From the NCBI GenBank assembly GCA_035504175.1, contig DATJSJ010000037.1, positions 1 through 17,986 of the forward strand: a stretch of 17,986 bases of DNA. The letters run 5' to 3'. This DNA comes from DATJSJ01 sp035504175. GTDB taxonomy: Bacteria; Pseudomonadota; Alphaproteobacteria; Acetobacterales; Acetobacteraceae. A model generated the notes under the pieces. That model was not told the origin of the DNA. It saw nothing but the letters and a program-made list of their open reading frames with translations, and did no database searches. A program made the translations under genes and the position numbers. Shown here piece after piece: positions 14,101 to 17,986 of the stretch; within the stretch, counting starts at the first letter, position 1; each line of letters begins with the position of its first letter.

Positions 14101-14352
14101 ATGCGGGCGATCTTCGTGCAGGTGAAGTGCGATATGGGCCAGGCCTATCGCGTGGCGCGGCTGGCGCGCGATTCGATCGAGGAACTGTCGGAGATCTATT
14201 CGACCTCCGGCCAGTACGATCTGCTGGCCAAGTTCTACCTCGATCCGGGGCAGGACACCGGACTGTTCATCACCGAGCGGGTGCAGACCATCCCGGGCGT
14301 GAAGGACACATACACGCTGATCACCTTCAACGCCTTCACGCCCAGCCAGTGA
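14101..14352 (+). CDS. Stand-alone Lrp/AsnC ligand-binding (RAM) domain protein (83 aa)
   Basis: The whole protein is one alpha/beta RAM domain. It runs from MRAIFVQVKCDMGQAYRVA through ..YSTSGQYDLLAKFYLD.. to the closing VKDTYTLITFNAF. In Lrp/AsnC regulators this domain binds amino acids and drives oligomerisation. Here the helix-turn-helix half is absent, and the ATG at 14101 is preceded by GGAGGGCGGGAG, so it is not a truncated regulator gene. Stand-alone members are thought to bind small molecules or to modulate partner proteins by co-assembly. It is divergent from the acetolactate-synthase-like gene. The RAM fold resembles the ACT-type regulatory fold, so a role as a metabolite sensor for that enzyme is an attractive but unproven idea. 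Confidence 0.87.
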   Translation: MRAIFVQVKCDMGQAYRVARLARDSIEELSEIYSTSGQYDLLAKFYLDPGQDTGLFITERVQTIPGVKDTYTLITFNAFTPSQ

Positions 14353-14382
14353 CGGGCGGCACATCGAGCACGCGTGGTATGC

Positions 14383-14403
14383 GCGCTCGACCGCGTCGAG
14401 CGC
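14383..14403 (+). terminator. Hairpin after the RAM-domain gene
   Basis: GCGCTCGAC (14383-14391) and GTCGAGCGC (14395-14403) form a perfect 9-bp stem with a 3-nt loop, 30 nt after the stop codon. No T-run follows, so it may act together with the next hairpins. Confidence 0.4.
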
Positions 14404-14439
14404 ACCGCCAGCCTTCGCCATGGGGCCGCCAGCAATGAT

Positions 14440-14480
14440 CGCCTTCGACGGTGTCGAAGGCGCCCGCAAGGCGCCTTTCG
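14440..14480. terminator. Overlapping hairpins in convergent gap, probable bidirectional terminator
   Basis: Stem A: CGCCTTCGAC (14440-14449) pairs with GTCGAAGGCG (14453-14462). Stem B: AAGGCGCC (14457-14464) pairs with GGCGCCTT (14470-14477), followed by TTTCG. The two share 14457-14462 and are mutually exclusive. The position between the convergent RAM-domain gene and the amidase gene suggests termination from both sides. Confidence 0.55.
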
Positions 14481-14506
14481 AGGCAACGCAACGGGTCGGG
14501 GTGGCG

Positions 14507-15988
14507 TCAGCCCATCGTCAGGAACTGCGGATGCCCGGACAGCGGCGGTGCGGCACGCAGCATCGCGAGATCGGGCACGGGCCGCGCCGTGCGCGCATCG
14601 GCCGCAAGCGTGGCCTCCAGCGCGGTCGCGACCCGCAGCACGAGCGCGTCGCCGCCGCGCGGCCCGATGATCTGCAGGCCGAACGGCATGCTGCTCGCAT
14701 CGCGTCCGACCGGCAGGCACAGCGCCGGATGCCCGACCAGGCTCACCGCGTAAGCCGGCGCGAGCCATTGATAGTAGCTCGCCATGACACGGCCATCGAT
14801 CTCGCTCGGATAGAGTTCCGTCCAGGGGCGCGGCGTGATCGACATGGCCGGCGCCAGCAGCACGTCGAACCGGGTGAAGAAATCCTGCCAGCGCCGGTAG
14901 ATCGCCGTTTGCGTCACGAACGCGCGTGCGATGTCATCCGCACCGTAGCGCGCCGCCTCCGCCACGTTCGCACGGATGTTCGGCCCGATCGGCTCCGGCT
15001 GTGCGCGCACCTGATCGGCATGCGCGCCGAGAAATCCGAGCGCGCGCAGCACGGCAAACGCCTCGTCGGTGCCGCGGCAATCCGGCGACGCCTGCTCCAT
15101 GACACCGAACAAATCCCGCATCGCCGCGGTCTTGTCCTCGAATGCGGCGACCACCACGCGCTCCATCGCGGCAAAGCCGAAATCCGGCGTCGCCGCCACG
15201 CGCAGCGATGACGGATCGATCGGCGCCGGCCGCGCCAGCGGCGCGGCGTCGGGCGGCACGGTCGCGGCGAGCGGATCGCGCGCGTCCGCCCCCGCCATCA
15301 CCGAGAGCAGCAGCGCCAGATCGCCGACGTTGCGCGCCATCGGTCCCAGCACGGCGAGCGGCGACCAGCCCTGGCCGCGCGTCTCGTCCGGCACCAGGCC
15401 GGGCGACGGGCGAAATCCCACGACGCCGCAGAACGCCGCCGGATTGCGCAGGCTGCCGCCCATGTCCGAACCGGTCGCGAGCGGCACCATGCCGCAGGCC
15501 AGTGCCACCGCCGAGCCGCCCGACGAGCCGGCCGCAGACCGCGACGGATCGAACGGATTGCCGGTCGCGCCGTAGACGAGATTGCGGGTGTTCGCCCCCG
15601 CGCCCCATTCCGGCGTGTTGGTCTTTCCCAGCACGATGCCGCCCGCGGCCCGGATCGCCGCGACCGAGCGATCGTCCTGCACCGGCACATGATCGCGATG
15701 CAGCACGCTGCCATAGGTGGTGCGCAGTCCCGCCGTGTTCTCGAGATCCTTGATCCCGACCGGCAGCCCGTGCAGCGGCCCGAGCACGCTGCCCGACATC
15801 ACCGCGCGTTCCGCCGCCCGCGCCGCGTCTCGCGCGCGCTCGAAATCGCGCACGACCACGGCATTGACCGCATGATCGACCGCCTCGATGCGGGCGATGC
15901 AGCTGTCCACCAGCTCGACCGGCGACAAGCGCCGCCGGCCGATCAGCGCCCGCGTCGCGACGGCCGGGAGATCGCAGGGTTCGGTCAT
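14507..15988 (-). CDS. Amidase signature family hydrolase (493 aa)
   Basis: The Ser-cisSer-Lys triad of the amidase signature family is complete: K80 in GLPVGIKD, cis-Ser at 155/156 in AGSSGGSAVA, and nucleophile S179 in GSDMGGSLRNPAAFCG. Length and C-terminus (PALCLPVG.., FGLQIIGPRGGD) are typical. The family hydrolyses linear amides. The substrate cannot be read from sequence, and the absence of gatC/gatB makes a GatA role unlikely. The ATG at 15988 has GAGG 5 nt upstream, placed on the stop codon of the preceding gamma-glutamyltransferase-like gene. The two genes are 7 nt apart and form an operon, suggesting joint use of an amide or gamma-glutamyl compound. There is no signal peptide, so it is cytoplasmic. 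Confidence 0.92.
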   Translation of the reverse strand: MTEPCDLPAVATRALIGRRRLSPVELVDSCIARIEAVDHAVNAVVVRDFERARDAARAAERAVMSGSVLGPLHGLPVGIKDLENTAGLRTTYGSVLHRDHVPVQDDRSVAAIRAAGGIVLGKTNTPEWGAGANTRNLVYGATGNPFDPSRSAAGSSGGSAVALACGMVPLATGSDMGGSLRNPAAFCGVVGFRPSPGLVPDETRGQGWSPLAVLGPMARNVGDLALLLSVMAGADARDPLAATVPPDAAPLARPAPIDPSSLRVAATPDFGFAAMERVVVAAFEDKTAAMRDLFGVMEQASPDCRGTDEAFAVLRALGFLGAHADQVRAQPEPIGPNIRANVAEAARYGADDIARAFVTQTAIYRRWQDFFTRFDVLLAPAMSITPRPWTELYPSEIDGRVMASYYQWLAPAYAVSLVGHPALCLPVGRDASSMPFGLQIIGPRGGDALVLRVATALEATLAADARTARPVPDLAMLRAAPPLSGHPQFLTMG

Positions 15989-15995
15989 CGTTGCC

Positions 15996-17606
15996 TCACC
16001 AGCCGAGCGCCATGCCGTCCTTGCGCGGATCGGACCCCCCGATCAGCGCGCCGCGGGCGCGGTCGATCCGGATCGCCTGGCCGCCGCCATGCGGCCGGTC
16101 GGCAAAGCGCACGACATGGCCGAGCCGCGCCAGCCGGTCGCGGACGCTGGCCGGAATGCCGCGCTCGACCTCGATGCCGGGATCCGATGCCGGCATCGCC
16201 GGCATCACCCGCGGCAGATCCAGCGCCTGCTGAATGTCGAGCCCGTGGTCGAACATGTTGGTCAGGAACAGGCTCTGCCCCATCGGCTGGAAATGGCCGC
16301 CCATCACGCCGAACGGCATCACCGCCTCGCCGTCCCTCGTCAGCATGCCGGGAATGATCGTGTGCATCGGTCGCTTGCCGGGTGCGACGCAGTTCGGATG
16401 CCCGCGCTGCAGGCGGAAGCCGAGGCCGCGATTCTGCAGCAGCACGCCGGACCGCGGCGCCAGGATGCCGGAACCGAACGCCTGGAACAGCGAGTTGATG
16501 AAGCTGACCGCATTGCCGTCGCGATCGACGACGCAGAGGTAGACGGTGTCGGGATGCGCCGGCAGTCCGCCGCCATCGCTCGCGTCGCGGATCAGCCCGT
16601 CATCCCTGATCCGCGCCCGCTGCGCCGCCAGATACTCCGGGCTGAGCAGGCGCGCGACCGGCACCTCCGCATAGGCCGGATCGGCCAGCACGGCGTCGCG
16701 ATCGCGATAGGCGAGCCGCGCGGCCTCGATGTGCCGATGCAGGCGGAGCGGATCGAGCGGGCCGTCCGCCGCCGGCATCCCGTCCAGAATCCCGAGCATG
16801 ATCAGCGCGATCAGGCCGGACCCGTTGGGCGGGCATTCCCACACCTCGTAGCCCTTCCAGGGCAGGCGGATCGGCGCGACGAATTCCGCCGCGGTCCGGC
16901 CGGCGGCGAAATCCGCCTCCGTCTGCAGCCCGCCCCGCGCGCGCAACGCCGCTGCCATCTCGGCTGCGACTTCGCCCTCGTAGAACGCCCGCGCTCCGTC
17001 CCGCCCGATCCGGCGCAGGGTGGCAGCCAGGGCCGGCTGGCGGAACATTTCGCCCGGCGCCGGCGTCGCGCCGCCCGGCAGGAACGGCTCGGACCCGGCG
17101 GCGCGCAGCTTCTCGGCCGAATCCGCCCAGTCCAGCGCCACGCGGTGATGCACCGGCCAGCCGTCCTCCGCGAAGCGGATCGCCGGTGCGAGCAGCTCGT
17201 CCAGGCCGCGCGTGCCGTGCGCCGCCAGCAGCGTCTCCCAGGCCGAGACCGCGCCCGGAATGGTCACGCCATGCGGCGAGGTCGGCTCCAGCGCGGCGAT
17301 GCCGCGGTCCTCGAACCAGTCGATCGTATAGCCGGCGGCGGCGCGGCCTGAGCCATTGAGCGCGATCACCCGTCGCTGGCCGGCGGTCGCGTAGAGACAG
17401 AAGCAATCGCCGCCGATGCCGGTCGATTGCGGCTCGATCACGCACAGCGCGGCGCAGGCGGCGACGGCGGCATCGACCGCGTTGCCGCCGGCGCGCAGCA
17501 CGTCGAGTGCGGTGAGCGTTGCCGCCGGCATCGACGTCGCGGCCATGCCGTGCGTGGCAAGGACCGGGCTGCGGCCGGGGAGGTGGAAGTCGCGGCCCTG
17601 CTGCAT
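15996..17606 (-). CDS. Gamma-glutamyltransferase family protein, cytoplasmic YwrD-like type (536 aa)
   Basis: An Ntn-hydrolase proenzyme that self-cleaves before a Thr to make two subunits. Visible features are GGNAVDAAVA (about 41-50), IEPQSTGIGGDCF (57-69) and ECPPNGSGL (257-265). The processing/nucleophile Thr is about residue 354 in HPDTVYLCVVDRDGNAVS, and the C-terminus is GGSDPRKDGMA. The DTVYL form of the cleavage site and the lack of a signal peptide fit the YwrD-like subgroup rather than periplasmic Ggt. Reaction: hydrolysis or transfer of gamma-glutamyl groups; the in vivo substrate is unknown. The ATG at 17606 is chosen because GGGAGAA lies 4 nt upstream. The longer frame to 17774 adds a low-quality Arg/Pro-rich stretch. 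It is the first gene of the operon with the amidase. Confidence 0.92.
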   Translation of the reverse strand: MQQGRDFHLPGRSPVLATHGMAATSMPAATLTALDVLRAGGNAVDAAVAACAALCVIEPQSTGIGGDCFCLYATAGQRRVIALNGSGRAAAGYTIDWFEDRGIAALEPTSPHGVTIPGAVSAWETLLAAHGTRGLDELLAPAIRFAEDGWPVHHRVALDWADSAEKLRAAGSEPFLPGGATPAPGEMFRQPALAATLRRIGRDGARAFYEGEVAAEMAAALRARGGLQTEADFAAGRTAAEFVAPIRLPWKGYEVWECPPNGSGLIALIMLGILDGMPAADGPLDPLRLHRHIEAARLAYRDRDAVLADPAYAEVPVARLLSPEYLAAQRARIRDDGLIRDASDGGGLPAHPDTVYLCVVDRDGNAVSFINSLFQAFGSGILAPRSGVLLQNRGLGFRLQRGHPNCVAPGKRPMHTIIPGMLTRDGEAVMPFGVMGGHFQPMGQSLFLTNMFDHGLDIQQALDLPRVMPAMPASDPGIEVERGIPASVRDRLARLGHVVRFADRPHGGGQAIRIDRARGALIGGSDPRKDGMALGW

Positions 17607-17986
17607 CGGGTTCTCCCAGGACGGAAGCGGAGGATGGCCCCGCCGCCTGGTGTCGACGAAACGAGGCAGCCCGGCGGTCGCGTCGGCGCCGGCCGGCGCC
17701 TGCAGCTTGCCCGCCCGCTGACGGACGGACAAGCCAGGCCGCGGGCCGGGTTGCCCGCGAACGCGACGTGCCACCCGACGGCACGCCCTGATCCGCTTCC
17801 TTCACGGTGCTGAAATGGAGCGGCGCAGGAAGCGTCGACCGGGCGGGCGTGGGGGGCGGCGCGATCTCCCCGGACCGACTGAATCGGCGATCCGAGTTGG
17901 CGGGAGACGAGCTCAGTCGGGACGCGCCGCCCACGGGATCAGGATCGACGCGCTACGACGCGTTCGGCAAGGCGCAGCCGACTGGC
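17607..17986. other. Upstream region of the ggt-amidase operon, rich in inverted repeats
   Basis: No gene is supported here. Three inverted repeats are visible. GGCGCCGG followed directly by CCGGCGCC makes a perfect 16-bp palindrome (17685-17700). CGTGCC (17767-17772) pairs with GGCACG (17780-17785) around a 7-nt loop. CCGACTGA (17875-17882) matches TCAGTCGG (17913-17920) 30 nt apart. One or more could be regulatory for the operon. I could not pick a convincing -35/-10 pair. Confidence 0.4.

Noticed and set aside
12169..14469. 766-codon open frame on the minus strand
   Set aside because: It is a shifted frame of the ThDP enzyme gene; the other frame holds all conserved motifs.
14507..15988. 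GatA subunit of the tRNA amidotransferase
   Set aside because: No gatC or gatB is adjacent and the partner is a gamma-glutamyltransferase-like gene. The conserved triad is shared by the whole amidase family.
15888..17351. 487-codon plus-strand frame opposite the gamma-glutamyltransferase-like gene
   Set aside because: It is antisense to a clear Ntn-hydrolase gene, with no recognisable domain or ribosome-binding site.
1..17986. CRISPR array, insertion sequence or prophage
   Set aside because: No regularly spaced repeats, transposase, integrase or phage structural genes were seen. Only one excisionase-like gene hints at mobility.

Overview
The window is GC-rich bacterial chromosome with codon use, Shine-Dalgarno sites and gene content typical of an alphaproteobacterium. 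A member of the Acetobacteraceae/Rhodospirillales is my best guess, from general resemblance rather than any marker gene. I see no transposase, integrase, CRISPR array or rRNA.

Left part (1-4.2 kb): tRNA-Cys is followed by about 2.5 kb of gene-poor DNA full of inverted repeats. It holds only short genes: a possible YjzC-like 60-residue protein (minus), an Ala-rich 99-residue secreted protein followed by a clear hairpin terminator, and an 80-residue excisionase/AlpA-like DNA-binding protein (minus). Two exported proteins follow: a PEP-CTERM anchored protein and a PRC-barrel protein whose domain is split by a low-complexity insert.

Middle (4.3-9.4 kb): two large minus-strand genes, a membrane-bound hybrid histidine kinase with a C-terminal receiver and an amylo-alpha-1,6-glucosidase-type glycogen debranching enzyme. 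tRNA-Leu(CAA) lies only 27 nt upstream of the debranching enzyme start on the same strand. tRNA-Asn(GTT) diverges from tRNA-Leu and has a recognisable housekeeping promoter.

Phosphonate block (9.6-12.1 kb): phnM and a 2H-phosphoesterase (DUF1045-type phosphonate protein) are translationally coupled on the plus strand. They meet phnN tail-to-tail with overlapping 3' ends. The core C-P lyase genes (phnG-L) are not in the window, so this is a detached accessory module. PhnM trims the triphosphate intermediate, PhnN makes PRPP at the end of the pathway, and the 2H protein may do the cyclic-phosphate step normally done by PhnP.

Right part (12.2-18 kb): an acetolactate-synthase-like ThDP enzyme (minus) diverges across 73 bp from a stand-alone Lrp/AsnC ligand-binding (RAM) domain protein (plus). 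After a hairpin-rich convergent gap comes a minus-strand operon of a cytoplasmic gamma-glutamyltransferase-like protein and an amidase-signature hydrolase. The most interesting items are the detached phn module with its 2H protein, the RAM/ThDP-enzyme pair, the tRNA-linked debranching enzyme and the triple 12-bp repeat ahead of phnM.
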